Origin: CAZOWL01 sp964583605 | GTDB lineage: Bacteria > Pseudomonadota > Gammaproteobacteria > Chromatiales > Chromatiaceae | DNA: 51,466 nt | NCBI GenBank assembly: GCA_964583605.1 | Contig: CAZOWL010000021.1 | Location: 1 to 51,466, forward strand | Reading direction: 5' to 3' | In this document: positions 7,500 through 15,750 of the stretch, one piece after another | Layout of the letters: every line of letters starts with the position of its first letter | How positions within the stretch are numbered: the stretch's first letter is position 1 | Program-made: the position numbers and the translations under genes | Notes under the pieces: generated by a model | The model's database searches: none | What the model saw: the letters and a program-made list of their open reading frames with translations, nothing else | What the model was told of the DNA's origin: nothing

Positions 7500-8966
7500 C
7501 TAGGTCCCACAGAAGGTCTGCCGGACGACCTCATGGGGCTCAGGGGGGCGGGTATAGGGGTCACCCTCGGGCCGATCACTCCACGGCTCGGTTACGGCGG
7601 CGAGCAGTGCATCGAGCGGCGCGAGATCGCCGGATACGGCGGCCTCGAGTGTGGCCTCGACCCGGTGATTACGCGGGATGACCGCCGGGTTGGCACAGCG
7701 CATCGCCGCGGCACGATCGCTCGGGGATGCGTCCTCGCGGGCCAGGCGGGCATGCCAGCGCTGTAGCCAGCCACTGAGTGGTTCTTCCCCGTCGAGCGCG
7801 CGCCGGATCGGCTCATCCGCGCCAGCGGCCGCATCGCAGAGGGCGCGGAAGCTATTCGTGAAGTCGGCGCCAGACGTGGCCATCAACTCGAGCAGGGCAT
7901 TGACGAGCTCAACGTCGTCCTCGTGCGCCACGAAGAGCCCCAGTTTGCGCCGGAAGGCGAGCAGGTAGGCCTGCTCGAAACGCTGCGGGAAGGTGTCGAT
8001 GGCCTCCTGGGCCTCCTTGATGGCCTTGGCCTCGTCTACGCGATCGAGAAGCGGCAGCAGCGTCTGCGCGAAGCGCGCCAGGTTCCATTGGGCGATGCGC
8101 GGTTGGTTGCCATACGCGTAACGCCCCAGGCGATCGATCGAGCTGTAGACGGTGCCCGGTTGGTAGCCGTCCATGAAGGCACAGGGGCCGTAGTCGATGG
8201 TCTCGCCGGCGATCGACATGTTGTCGGTGTTCATCACGCCATGGATGAAGCCGACGGCGAGCCACCGGGTGACGAGCTTCGCCTGCCGTGCGACGACGGC
8301 GTCGAGCAGCGCGCGATAGGGTCTCTCGGCGTCAGTGGCCTCGGGGTAATGACGGGCGATGACATAATCGGCCAGACGCGCGAGCGCCTCGGTGTCCTGA
8401 CGCGCCAAGAAGTATTCGAAGGTGCCGATGCGCACGTGGCTCCGGGCCACGCGGGTCAGCACGGCGCCCGGCAGCGCCGTCTCGCGGTAGACGGGCTCGC
8501 CTGTCGTGACCACCGCGAGGGCGCGTGTCGTCGGGATGCCAAGCGCGTGCATCGCCTCGCCGATGATGTACTCACGCAGCACGGGCCCAAGCCAGGCGCG
8601 GCCGTCCCCGGCACGCGAGAAGGGTGTCCGCCCTGAGCCCTTGAGCTGTATGTCGAAGCGCTCGCCCTGTTGGTCGACGACCTCGCCGAGGAGGATGGCC
8701 CGACCGTCGCCGAGCTGCGGGACGAACGAGCCGAACTGATGCCCGGCATAGGCCATGGCGAGCGGCTCGGCGCCCTCGGGCACCAGGTTCCCGGCCAGCA
8801 CCGCGACGCCCTCCGGTGAGCGCAAGGCCTCGGTATCGAGCCCCAGCTCGCCAGCGAGCGCCGCGTTCAGCTTCACGAGGGCTGGCCGCGCGACCGGAAC
8901 AGGGTCCAACCGCCAGTAGAACCGATCGGGAAGGCGTGCGTAAGAGTTATCGAACGCAAATCGCAT
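7500..8966 (-). CDS. selO: protein adenylyltransferase SelO (YdiU/UPF0061)
   Basis: SelO is a pseudokinase-fold enzyme that transfers AMP from ATP to Ser, Thr or Tyr of proteins, with a role in redox homeostasis. The 488 residues show the family landmarks in order: AYAGHQFGSFVPQLGDGRA, the nucleotide-binding QLKGSGRTPFSR, the loop HGVMNTDNMS and the metal-binding DYGPCAFMD. The C-terminus is FCGT, so the position that is selenocysteine in animals is Cys here, as in most bacteria. The gene is convergent with the RND pump. Its start faces the nitric-oxide cluster, with a 15-base palindrome at 8984-8998 just upstream. Confidence 0.95.
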   Translation of the reverse strand: MRFAFDNSYARLPDRFYWRLDPVPVARPALVKLNAALAGELGLDTEALRSPEGVAVLAGNLVPEGAEPLAMAYAGHQFGSFVPQLGDGRAILLGEVVDQQGERFDIQLKGSGRTPFSRAGDGRAWLGPVLREYIIGEAMHALGIPTTRALAVVTTGEPVYRETALPGAVLTRVARSHVRIGTFEYFLARQDTEALARLADYVIARHYPEATDAERPYRALLDAVVARQAKLVTRWLAVGFIHGVMNTDNMSIAGETIDYGPCAFMDGYQPGTVYSSIDRLGRYAYGNQPRIAQWNLARFAQTLLPLLDRVDEAKAIKEAQEAIDTFPQRFEQAYLLAFRRKLGLFVAHEDDVELVNALLELMATSGADFTNSFRALCDAAAGADEPIRRALDGEEPLSGWLQRWHARLAREDASPSDRAAAMRCANPAVIPRNHRVEATLEAAVSGDLAPLDALLAAVTEPWSDRPEGDPYTRPPEPHEVVRQTFCGT

Positions 8967-8983
8967 CGGTGCCCCAATTTCGC

Positions 8984-8998
8984 AACATCATTGATGTT
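8984..8998. promoter_or_regulatory. palindrome AACATC-N3-GATGTT in the selO/hemerythrin divergent region
   Basis: Perfect six-base arms with a three-base centre, 18 bases upstream of the selO start and about 190 upstream of the hemerythrin start. It could be an operator for selO. The sequence does not match the Crp/Fnr-type box at 9095 and I cannot assign a regulator. Confidence 0.35.
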
Positions 8999-9094
8999 AC
9001 ATGGGGTTGCTCCTCCGGGACGCAAAGCGCGCCGGAGATCCTGCCGAAGTCCAGGCGTGACCCCGGTCGGCGATCGAACGCGTGGTGGGGCGTT

Positions 9095-9108
9095 TTGACC
9101 AGAGTCAA
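9095..9108. promoter_or_regulatory. Crp/Fnr (Dnr-type) operator TTGAC-N4-GTCAA
   Basis: The sequence TTGACCAGAGTCAA is a perfect palindrome with the spacing and half-sites of Fnr/Dnr/NnrR boxes (consensus TTGAT-N4-ATCAA). Its centre lies about 85 bases upstream of the hemerythrin start. The same half-sites and spacing recur upstream of hcp at 44086-44099. The likely reader is the regulator encoded at 11561-12277. Confidence 0.7.
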
Positions 9109-9186
9109 GGCGCCCACAGCGGGGCTTGTCGTCCCATAGCCATCAATGTGGTCGACGCCGTGAGCCAATCCGAGGAGCTCAGAGCC

Positions 9187-9636
9187 ATGACAGAGACAAT
9201 CGCTTGTGCCTTGACCGACGATCACCGCCGCTGCGATCGGTTGCTAGCCGCCGTCGAGCGGGGCGCGGGCCGCCGCGACTGGGAATCCGCGCAGTCCGAT
9301 GCGGCGGCGCTGGTGGCCGCGATGGAGCACCATTTCAGCTTCGAAGAAGAGACGCTGTTCCCTCCGCTGGAATCCGCGGTGGCGATGGCGATGGGCCCAA
9401 CCGGGGTGATGCGCATGGAGCATCGCCAGATCCGGGCCCTCCTGGGCGAGCTCCGTGAAGCCGCCGTCAGACGCGACTCCAACGACTGCCTGGGGCTCTT
9501 GGAGAGCCTGCACATGGTCATCCAGCAACACAATGTTAAAGAAGAGGCAATCCTCTATCCGATGGCCGATCAGGCCCTTGCGGAAGAGGCCCCGGCCTTG
9601 ATGGCGCGTTTGGGTCAACAGGCAAGGGAGCCATAA
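9187..9636 (+). CDS. hemerythrin HHE-domain protein
   Basis: A 149-residue cytoplasmic four-helix-bundle protein of the hemerythrin/HHE family. It would bind a di-iron centre and sense or buffer oxygen or nitric oxide. The ligand pattern is complete: H13, H49 with E53 (HHFSFEEE), H79 (MEHRQI), and H115 with E119 (HNVKEE). The ATG at 9187 has GAGGAG upstream. The open frame extends further 5' but only this start gives the family N-terminus. It is the first gene downstream of the TTGAC-N4-GTCAA box and is followed by DUF2249, a frequent companion in denitrification and NO-response loci. Repair of damaged iron-sulfur clusters (YtfE-like) is an alternative role. Confidence 0.85.
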   Translation: MTETIACALTDDHRRCDRLLAAVERGAGRRDWESAQSDAAALVAAMEHHFSFEEETLFPPLESAVAMAMGPTGVMRMEHRQIRALLGELREAAVRRDSNDCLGLLESLHMVIQQHNVKEEAILYPMADQALAEEAPALMARLGQQAREP

Positions 9637-9746
9637 CGACCTCGACAGGTCACCGCCGTTTCCCCCTCATTGCCACTCTACCAGCTGGGGCGAGGGGGCT
9701 TGGGCTCGTTGTTTCGCTCGCCCTTGAATCGTCCCGAACTAGCAGC

Positions 9747-9971
9747 ATGGATCATCGACTCGACGTCTCCGACCTGCCGCCGCCTGAGCCCTTGGAGCGG
9801 GCACTCGATGCATTGAGTATGCTGGCGCCGGGCGACCGCCTGCTGCTCGAGCACCGACGCCAACCCTATCCGCTCTACGACATCCTGAAGCGGATGGGCT
9901 ACCGCTGGCAGGTCAGCGGCTGGGACGGGGCCTGGACGATCTGTATCGAGCGGCTGGATGATAGGATTTAG
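9747..9971 (+). CDS. DUF2249 domain protein
   Basis: A 74-residue protein matching the DUF2249 pattern: an initial LDVSDLPPPEPLERAL, a central LAPGDRLLLEHRRQPYPLYD and a terminal WTICIERL, a small alpha/beta fold related to TusA/SirA-like proteins. It has no cysteine, so a sulfur-carrier role is unlikely. The family is often found beside hemerythrins and nitric-oxide reductase accessory genes; its biochemical function is not established. It lies 110 bases after the hemerythrin gene on the same strand. Confidence 0.8.
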   Translation: MDHRLDVSDLPPPEPLERALDALSMLAPGDRLLLEHRRQPYPLYDILKRMGYRWQVSGWDGAWTICIERLDDRI

Positions 9972-10038
9972 CGAGCTTGAGTGAGCTCAATCTCTGCAGA
10001 TGCGTCGAGTTCCTGCGGTGAGGCATCCCCGGTCCGCC

Positions 10039-10144
10039 CGAAATCGACATCGACATCGGGGTCGGGATCGAAACCGCAATCGAATCTCTCCCAGGGCTCT
10101 CGATCTCGAGACCGACACCGATACCGATACCGATACCGATTTCG
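10039..10144. repeat. imperfect palindrome of degenerate CGATAC hexamers
   Basis: The left arm reads cgaaatcgacatcgacatcg and the right arm carries four tandem ccgata/ccgaca-type units ending ccgatttcg. The two arms are imperfect reverse complements, so the 106-base element can fold into one long hairpin. It fills most of the 294-base gap between the DUF2249 gene and the membrane protein gene. It encodes nothing recognisable. Confidence 0.65.
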
Positions 10145-10265
10145 ACCTGCACGACGCGTCGGTCTGAGGCAGGGCCGCGCTACTATTCGGCTCCGCCCGC
10201 CCCTGTGTGCTGCACAATCAGGTGGAATCGGGTACCCGCTCCAGCTTGCACCCGAGGCGAAGACC

Positions 10266-11564
10266 ATGATCCCAACAGCTGGCCTGAGTCTTGATCAGGC
10301 GCCGCCGCTGCGGTTGCCCCTAAGGTTCTTTTTGACGGCCCCGTGGCTTGCCGCGGCCGCCGGTCTGTTGCTGGCCAGCGAGGCGGACCTGGTCCTCGTC
10401 TCACGCTGGACACCGGCCGCCCTTGCGGCCACGCATCTGGTGGCGATCGGCTTCCTCGGCCAGGTCATGGTCGGGGCCCTGCTGCAGATGCTGCCGGCGA
10501 TCGCCGGCGCGCCGCTGCCGATGGTGCGGTGGACGACTGTCTGGACTCACTCGTTGCTGACGCTCGGGTCCCTGCTACTCGCCGCCGGGCTACTCGGCGC
10601 CGGTGCGGTCTATCTGAGCCTTGGTGCCGCGGCCTCGGCCCTCGGCTTCGTCGGCTTCCTCGCGGCCGCGGCCGTCGCACTGGCCCGCGTGCGCGGTGCC
10701 CCGAGCACACGGCTCGCGTTGAGACTGGCCGCCGGCTCCTTGGCCCTGACCGTTCTCCTCGGCCTGCTGCTGACCGCGGCCTTGCTGGGGTGGATCTCGC
10801 TGCCGCGGTTCCCTGACTGGGTCCAGGCGCACCTGTCCTGGGGACTCTTCGGCTGGGTCGGGCTATTGATCGTCGGGGTTGCGTATCAGGTTGTCCCGCT
10901 CTTTCATGTGACGCCGGCCTATCCGGCCTGGATGACGAAGGGACTGGTCCCCTTAGTATTTACCGCGTTGACTGCGGCGGCGGTATTGGTCGTGATCGGC
11001 CAGACTCGATGGGCGCACTGGGCCTACACGGCGATGTCGGCCGGATTCGGCGGCTTTGCGATGGCCACCTTGGCCCTCCAATGGCAGAGATCCAGGCCGC
11101 GTCTCGATGCCACGCTGCTCCATTGGCAGCTCGCGATGGCGGCGACGCTGGCAGCGATCCTCGCATGGTCGCTCGGCGCGCCAGCCGAGCCGCTTGGCGT
11201 CTTGATCCTGGTGGGTGTCGGGATCGGTCTCCCTAGCGGGATGCTGCTGAAGATCGTGCCCTTCCTGGCCTGGTTCCATCTGCAATCGCGCCAGGTGGCC
11301 TCGGGCCGCTTCGAGACTCGCATCCCCCACATGCACCGTCTGCTCCCGGAGCGCCTGGCTTTCGGGCATGTGGCTTTGCATGGGCTGGCCCTGGCCCTGC
11401 TGAGCGTCGGCGTATGGCAGCCAGCCCTGGTGCGGTACGGAGGCCTCGCGTTGACGATCTCGGCCCTGTGGCTGTTCGGGTTGCTTGCGATGACCGCCTG
11501 GCGTTACCGTCGGGCGGCGGTGGCCCTCGAGCGGGCCGAGACGGCGACGGTGGAAGATCGATGA
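10266..11564 (+). CDS. polytopic membrane protein, heme-copper-oxidase/NnrS-like
   Basis: A 432-residue protein with about 12 predicted membrane helices. Histidines sit in or at the ends of helices, notably ATHLVAIGFLGQVMVGALLQ, VQAHLSWGLFGWVGLL, AYQVVPLFHVTP and HMHRLLPERLAFGHVALH. This layout resembles subunit I-type or NnrS-type heme proteins, so heme binding and a role with nitric oxide are plausible, but I cannot name the family with certainty. The ATG at 10266 follows a GAGG ribosome-binding site. Its stop overlaps the start of the Dnr-like regulator (ATGA), so the two are translationally coupled. Confidence 0.65.
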   Translation: MIPTAGLSLDQAPPLRLPLRFFLTAPWLAAAAGLLLASEADLVLVSRWTPAALAATHLVAIGFLGQVMVGALLQMLPAIAGAPLPMVRWTTVWTHSLLTLGSLLLAAGLLGAGAVYLSLGAAASALGFVGFLAAAAVALARVRGAPSTRLALRLAAGSLALTVLLGLLLTAALLGWISLPRFPDWVQAHLSWGLFGWVGLLIVGVAYQVVPLFHVTPAYPAWMTKGLVPLVFTALTAAAVLVVIGQTRWAHWAYTAMSAGFGGFAMATLALQWQRSRPRLDATLLHWQLAMAATLAAILAWSLGAPAEPLGVLILVGVGIGLPSGMLLKIVPFLAWFHLQSRQVASGRFETRIPHMHRLLPERLAFGHVALHGLALALLSVGVWQPALVRYGGLALTISALWLFGLLAMTAWRYRRAAVALERAETATVEDR

Positions 11565-12277
11565 TCGCGGCATTGCGTCAGACGCCGCTCCTCTGCGAGC
11601 TCAGTGAAGCCGAGCTGCAGCGTGTCGCGGCGAAGGCCAGACAGCGGCGTTTGGCCGAAGGGCAGTGGCTGTTTCGCCAAGGCGATGCGGCCGAGCACTT
11701 CTTCCTCGTCGTCGAGGGTCAGATGCGCCTCTTTCGCCTCGCCCCCGACGGCGGTGAGAAGGTCATCGAGATCGTCTCGCCTGGCCAGACCTTTGCCGAG
11801 GCGCTGATGTTCCTCAACGCGCCCCGTTACCCGGTCTGCGCCGCGGCGCTCGAGCGGACCGAGCTCATTGCCATCGATGCCCGTGATTTCGCGGCGATGC
11901 TCCGCGGGTCCGTGGACACCTGCTTCGCGCTGCTCGGGGCCTTGAGCCGGCGTCTGCGCGGACTGATCGGGGAGATCGACAACCTGACGCTGCACACGGC
12001 GAAGAGTCGGCTCGCCCGTTGGCTGCTCGCCCATTGTCCCGAGGACCGCCGCGCGCTCATGCTCGATGTACGCAAAGGGGTGCTCGCCTCGCGCCTCTCG
12101 ATCCAGCCGGAGACCTTCTCGCGCGTGATTGGCCAGCTGACCGCGCAGCGCATCATCGCCGTGCAAGGTGCCCACATCACGATCCTGGACCGCACGGCTC
12201 TGGTCGGGATCGCGGCGCTCGAAGCCAGCATCGAGCTAGGCGGACCCCTGCCGCAGTTGAGCCCGGGCCCCGAATAG
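11561..12277 (+). CDS. Crp/Fnr-family transcriptional regulator, Dnr-like
   Basis: A 238-residue regulator with an N-terminal cyclic-nucleotide-type sensor barrel (LFRQGDAAEHFFLVVEGQ, then FAEALMFLNAPRYPV) and a C-terminal winged helix with the recognition helix SIQPETFSRVI. It lacks the N-terminal cysteine set of Fnr, so it is not an iron-sulfur oxygen sensor. The FAEALMF.....YPV segment resembles the Dnr branch, which senses nitric oxide through heme. The gene overlaps the preceding membrane-protein gene by four bases. The E-S-R type recognition helix suits TTGAC-N4-GTCAA half-sites like those at 9095 and 44086. The NO-sensing role is inferred. Confidence 0.85.
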   Translation: MIAALRQTPLLCELSEAELQRVAAKARQRRLAEGQWLFRQGDAAEHFFLVVEGQMRLFRLAPDGGEKVIEIVSPGQTFAEALMFLNAPRYPVCAAALERTELIAIDARDFAAMLRGSVDTCFALLGALSRRLRGLIGEIDNLTLHTAKSRLARWLLAHCPEDRRALMLDVRKGVLASRLSIQPETFSRVIGQLTAQRIIAVQGAHITILDRTALVGIAALEASIELGGPLPQLSPGPE

Positions 12278-12300
12278 TCGCAGGCCGGCCATCGCCGCCG

Positions 12301-13458
12301 TCACGCACGGAATAGACAGAGCGGGACATTCAGCTCGGCGCTTGTCAGGCCACCATGGACGCCGACGAGCGTATGGGGCGTCTCACCGAGTAGCTGGTCG
12401 CGGAGGACCCAGCGGCCGCGCATCAGTAGCGTGTAATCGCCGATCCGCTCAGCGAGTCGCGGATGCGGCGGCCCGGGTCCGAAGAGTCCGGCGGCAACGA
12501 GGTCCTGGCTCGCGCGGACCTCGGCGATGTCGTGGAGCCGATCCCGACAGAGATCGAGGAAGGTCTCGACGCGCCCCGGGCGCAGGTAGCAATAGGCCGC
12601 CCGCGACTCCCCGCAGAGGGGCAGCGCGAGACAGCCTTCAAGCTCCGGGTGATCGGCGAGCTGGATGCGATCGGCGGCCTGGGTGTCGAGCTGGCCGTGG
12701 TCGGCCGTGACCAGCAGCAGCGTGTCGGTCCCGGCCGCGGCGCTGAGGAAATCGCCGATTGCCTGCTCGATGGCGTGCAGATGTGCGGCGGCCGCCTCGC
12801 TGTCGATCCCCTGGTCATGACCGAGGCTGTCGAGGTCCGGCCAGTAGAGGTAGAGGTACTGGGGTCCGCGGCCGCGGCGCACCACGCGCAGGGCCTGGCG
12901 GAACATTTCGGTGAGTCGCTTGAAGGAGCGGATCTCCGCGCCGGTGCTGTAGGCACGGTTGAAGTCCGAGTACGCGATGTGGGCCGGGGCGATGACGAAG
13001 CAGCGCGCCTGCAGCCGCTTGAAAACAGGCCGGGCGTCGAACAGCTTGGCGGCCTCAATACCGGCCCCACGATAGCCGATGCCGCCGTACCGCGGGCGCC
13101 CCGGCAATACCGTCATGACGCAGCCGAGCTCGCGCAGGTAGGTATGCCAACCGGTCAGGCCATGCTGCTGAGGGGCGAGCCCGGTCAGGAAGGTCGGGAT
13201 CGCGGCGGCGGTCGTCGGGGGGAAGACCGAGGTGATCGTTGCGTGAAGGTGGCGAGACAGTAGGCCATCCGGCGCGCGCCGGGCCAGCCATTCGGCGCCA
13301 AGACCATCGACGACGAGCAGCAGGATATTGGTTACTCCGGCGAGCTCTCGAGCCGGGAGATCTCGCAGGCCAGGGCAGTCGTTCTGCCCGCCACGGGCCT
13401 CGATGAGCGTGCTCATCAGGTTGACGAGGCTGCCGCCTCCGTAGTCGGGCGTCGGCAT
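12301..13458 (-). CDS. alkaline phosphatase/nucleotide pyrophosphatase-family protein
   Basis: A soluble protein of 385 residues from the ATG at 13458. It has the phosphodiesterase/alkaline-phosphatase fold: the metal-binding LLLVVDGLG near residue 47, a nucleophile region ITSVFPPTTAAAIPTFLTGL, the second metal site DLDSLGHDQG, and VTADHGQLDT near the C-terminal part. This set is seen in phosphodiesterases acting on phosphate esters of nucleotides or lipids; the substrate is unknown. The frame continues upstream to 13734, and ATGs at 13557 and 13569 are possible starts. I prefer 13458 because homologous proteins begin near PDYGGGS. It is convergent with the regulator gene. Confidence 0.8.
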   Translation of the reverse strand: MPTPDYGGGSLVNLMSTLIEARGGQNDCPGLRDLPARELAGVTNILLLVVDGLGAEWLARRAPDGLLSRHLHATITSVFPPTTAAAIPTFLTGLAPQQHGLTGWHTYLRELGCVMTVLPGRPRYGGIGYRGAGIEAAKLFDARPVFKRLQARCFVIAPAHIAYSDFNRAYSTGAEIRSFKRLTEMFRQALRVVRRGRGPQYLYLYWPDLDSLGHDQGIDSEAAAAHLHAIEQAIGDFLSAAAGTDTLLLVTADHGQLDTQAADRIQLADHPELEGCLALPLCGESRAAYCYLRPGRVETFLDLCRDRLHDIAEVRASQDLVAAGLFGPGPPHPRLAERIGDYTLLMRGRWVLRDQLLGETPHTLVGVHGGLTSAELNVPLCLFRA

Positions 13459-13899
13459 GATCGGCGGCAGACCCAATTCACCAGCAGCCCGAGCCTGTCC
13501 TTGACCAGGGGAACAGGCACTCGGGTGCCCGGATCTCGCCAACGGGGCCTGCGCCATGTCTTGCCTCATCTCTGCTTGGAGCTCTCGGTCCCCGGTGTCC
13601 CGCCGCTGGGGCCGCAGGGAGATCCCGAAACGGTCAGGGCGAGGCCAGTTTTGGGCGATGATCCTTGCCTCGCGGGCGCATGACATCGCTTGCCGCGGTC
13701 GGCCTTGCGTACAATACGCGGCCGGCGTCGACAAGGCGCATTCCTGGCGGGCGAGGATGGGTCGAGCGCGTGTGGTCCAGCCGGCGGAAAGGGTTGCACT
13801 CGCCTCACCGGAGGTGCGGTTGTCTCCCGTGCCCGGTTAGGCCCGCCATAGCTCAAGGCGCCCGCGCTAGCCATTAAAGCGAATAGGAGCTTTGCCTTT
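13459..13899. other. intergenic region between divergent phosphodiesterase and nnrU genes
   Basis: This is the divergent upstream region of two genes. I see no additional gene, no TTGAC-N4-GTCAA box and no clear hairpin. The part next to nnrU is the least GC-rich and holds the AGGAG ribosome-binding site ten bases before the nnrU ATG. The phosphodiesterase coding frame could begin inside this region if an earlier start is used. Confidence 0.5.
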
Positions 13900-14469
13900 A
13901 TGACATTGTTGATACTGGGATTGGTGCTCTTCTTCACTGTCCATCTGCTGCCCAGCTTCCCGGCTGCCTATCAACGCCTTCGCGATCGGCTCGGCGAGAT
14001 GCCTTTCACGGCTGTGTATGCCTCGTTGTCGCTGCTCGGCCTGGTGTTGGCGGGAATCGGCAAGGGCCAGGCAGCCACGGTGCCGATCTGGCAGCCGACC
14101 GAGTTTACGATGAGCCTGGCCCCTGGCCTGATGCTTCCCGCCTTCGTGCTATTGGCGTTGGCCTATGTGCAAAGCAATATCAACCGGTTCTTGCGCCATC
14201 CGATGCTCGTCGCCGTGCTGCTGTGGGCCCTAGCGCATGTGCTGGCGAACGGTGATTTGGCCTCGATGATCCTGTTTGGCAGCTTCGCCGTCTACAGCAT
14301 CGTCGCCATGATCTCCGCGAACCGGCGAGGGGCCAAGAAGGCGACGGACTATCAGTCGGTGCTGGGTGATCTGGTCGGCGCTGGCGTTGGCGTTGGCCTC
14401 TATGCGCTCTTCGTTTGGCTACACCCGCCCCTATTCGGCGTGCCGGCGTTGCTGCCCGACGTCGAGTGA
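13900..14469 (+). CDS. nnrU: NnrU-family membrane protein
   Basis: A 189-residue integral membrane protein with five or six helices and the NnrU signature: an N-terminal VLFFTVHLLPSF, a GKGQ....PIWQPTEF stretch after helix 2, and NINRFLRHPMLVAVLLWALAH in the middle. NnrU was named from denitrification gene clusters. The same fold includes the heme-dependent 15-cis-zeta-carotene isomerase of plants, so either an NO-linked or a carotenoid-linked role is possible. The ATG has AGGAG upstream. It lies 1.6 kb after the Dnr-like regulator, which favours the NO link, but it has no TTGAC-type box of its own. Confidence 0.88.
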   Translation: MTLLILGLVLFFTVHLLPSFPAAYQRLRDRLGEMPFTAVYASLSLLGLVLAGIGKGQAATVPIWQPTEFTMSLAPGLMLPAFVLLALAYVQSNINRFLRHPMLVAVLLWALAHVLANGDLASMILFGSFAVYSIVAMISANRRGAKKATDYQSVLGDLVGAGVGVGLYALFVWLHPPLFGVPALLPDVE

Positions 14470-14687
14470 TCCGCCACCCCGGATGGGCGCGCTCAGCGTC
14501 GGGGCGAAGAGCAGCGCCAGGACCATCATCCGACCCACTGTCTGGAACAGATTGCGGAGCTTGTCGGACATCAGCTGCGCATGATTCCTTGCATGCGACG
14601 TGCGGGCCGCTGGCGTGGGATCCAAGCGTTTCGCCGTTGCCCTTTCGAGGCGCTGCCCAGTGCGCTGCGATCCGCGCGATCCGCAGG

Positions 14688-15590
14688 CTAATGCGCGTCG
14701 GTCTTCAGTCGGCGGATCAGCTCGGCGAGCTCACGCCGGGACCTTTGAACCGTCTCCTGGGCCGTCGCGAGGCCAACGCGCGAGGCATAGAAGCCGCGCA
14801 GGGCGGTGTACATCTCTTTCTTCAAGAGGTTTCGGCCTCGGCCATAGCCAAAATGTTCAATCGGACGCAGAAAGCGATAGTTACCGGCGTTGTGTACCAC
14901 CGGGATGCGTCGTCCCTCGTGATCAAGAATCAGGCCGTCTTCGATCCTGATCGGCTCGGCCGATGTCGCAACGACGAAGTTATAGCGGCGCTCAAGCTCC
15001 GTGAAGCCGATCTGGTGCAGGAGATAGTTGACGACGAGCTGATCTGGGCCGAAGTGTCTCTTATCGAGGATCATCTCCAGACAGGCATCGCACAGCTCGG
15101 ACATCCGCTCCCGCGGAGCCAGCAGGAACCCGCCATTGATCATGCGGTTCTTCAGGAAGGAGTCGGCGATTTGCGCCTTGTCCTCGAGGCGAAAGAACTC
15201 GTCCTTGAAGAAAAAAGAGAAGATCGGCTTGTAGTCCTCGCAGACGGCCCGAAAGCTATCTGAGCTGCGCTCGAAGAGCGTGGAGATATCGTCCTGGAAT
15301 ATGATATCGCCACTGTCGCACAGGCATACCTGCTCGTAGGGATGCTCGCGCAGCAGATCCCGGGTCTCGCGGTAGCGGATCACGGTGACATGCCCGTCGC
15401 GCTTGCCGGGACGAAGCCGGACGCCATGGTGCTCGAGGTAGAAGCGCTGGGCTAGCGAAAGGCCATAATCCAGGACGACGACATCGATCTCATCGAGCCG
15501 CACGTTGTCTTGCAAAGACCGCAGCCAGTGCTCGATGAGGAAGTCGCCGTATTTCTGATCCGAGGCGGTAACGATGGCGTTGGCTTTCAT
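14688..15590 (-). CDS. glycosyltransferase-like protein (GT-A fold)
   Basis: A 300-residue cytoplasmic protein resembling family 8-type GT-A glycosyltransferases. It starts MKANAIVTASDQKYGDFLIE, a first strand and loop of a nucleotide-sugar domain. It carries the acidic motif CDSGDIIFQDD in the DxD position, and later shows INGGFLLAP and a C-terminal HNAGNYRFLRP..HFG pattern in which histidine and asparagine commonly complete the metal site. The start at 15590 is preferred to an upstream in-frame ATG at 15623 because it places the first strand at the N-terminus. Donor and acceptor are unknown. It stands alone, divergent from the sulfite dehydrogenase genes. Confidence 0.65.
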   Translation of the reverse strand: MKANAIVTASDQKYGDFLIEHWLRSLQDNVRLDEIDVVVLDYGLSLAQRFYLEHHGVRLRPGKRDGHVTVIRYRETRDLLREHPYEQVCLCDSGDIIFQDDISTLFERSSDSFRAVCEDYKPIFSFFFKDEFFRLEDKAQIADSFLKNRMINGGFLLAPRERMSELCDACLEMILDKRHFGPDQLVVNYLLHQIGFTELERRYNFVVATSAEPIRIEDGLILDHEGRRIPVVHNAGNYRFLRPIEHFGYGRGRNLLKKEMYTALRGFYASRVGLATAQETVQRSRRELAELIRRLKTDAH

Positions 15591-15750
15591 GCGCGAAACG
15601 GCTGCGAATGGCGGACCGGGCAATGCGCGGCACGTGCGAGAGCCGATGGATGCACGCGGCTCATCACGCGGTCGCAGGATACAGTCTGGTTGCGCCTGCG
15701 GCGGCGGATCCCGTCCGCATCATCTACTAGCGCCGGCCGGAGGGCAAGGC

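Noticed and set aside
10105..10145. CRISPR-like array or coding repeats in the CGATAC hexamers
   Set aside because: Units are only six bases long, have no spacers and form a palindrome, so this is a simple-sequence element.
14431..14571. Small minus-strand frame MSDKLRNLFQ... with a hydrophobic stretch at the end of nnrU
   Set aside because: It could encode a 46-residue peptide, but it overlaps nnrU by 39 bases, has no convincing ribosome-binding site and no known relative, so I did not list it.
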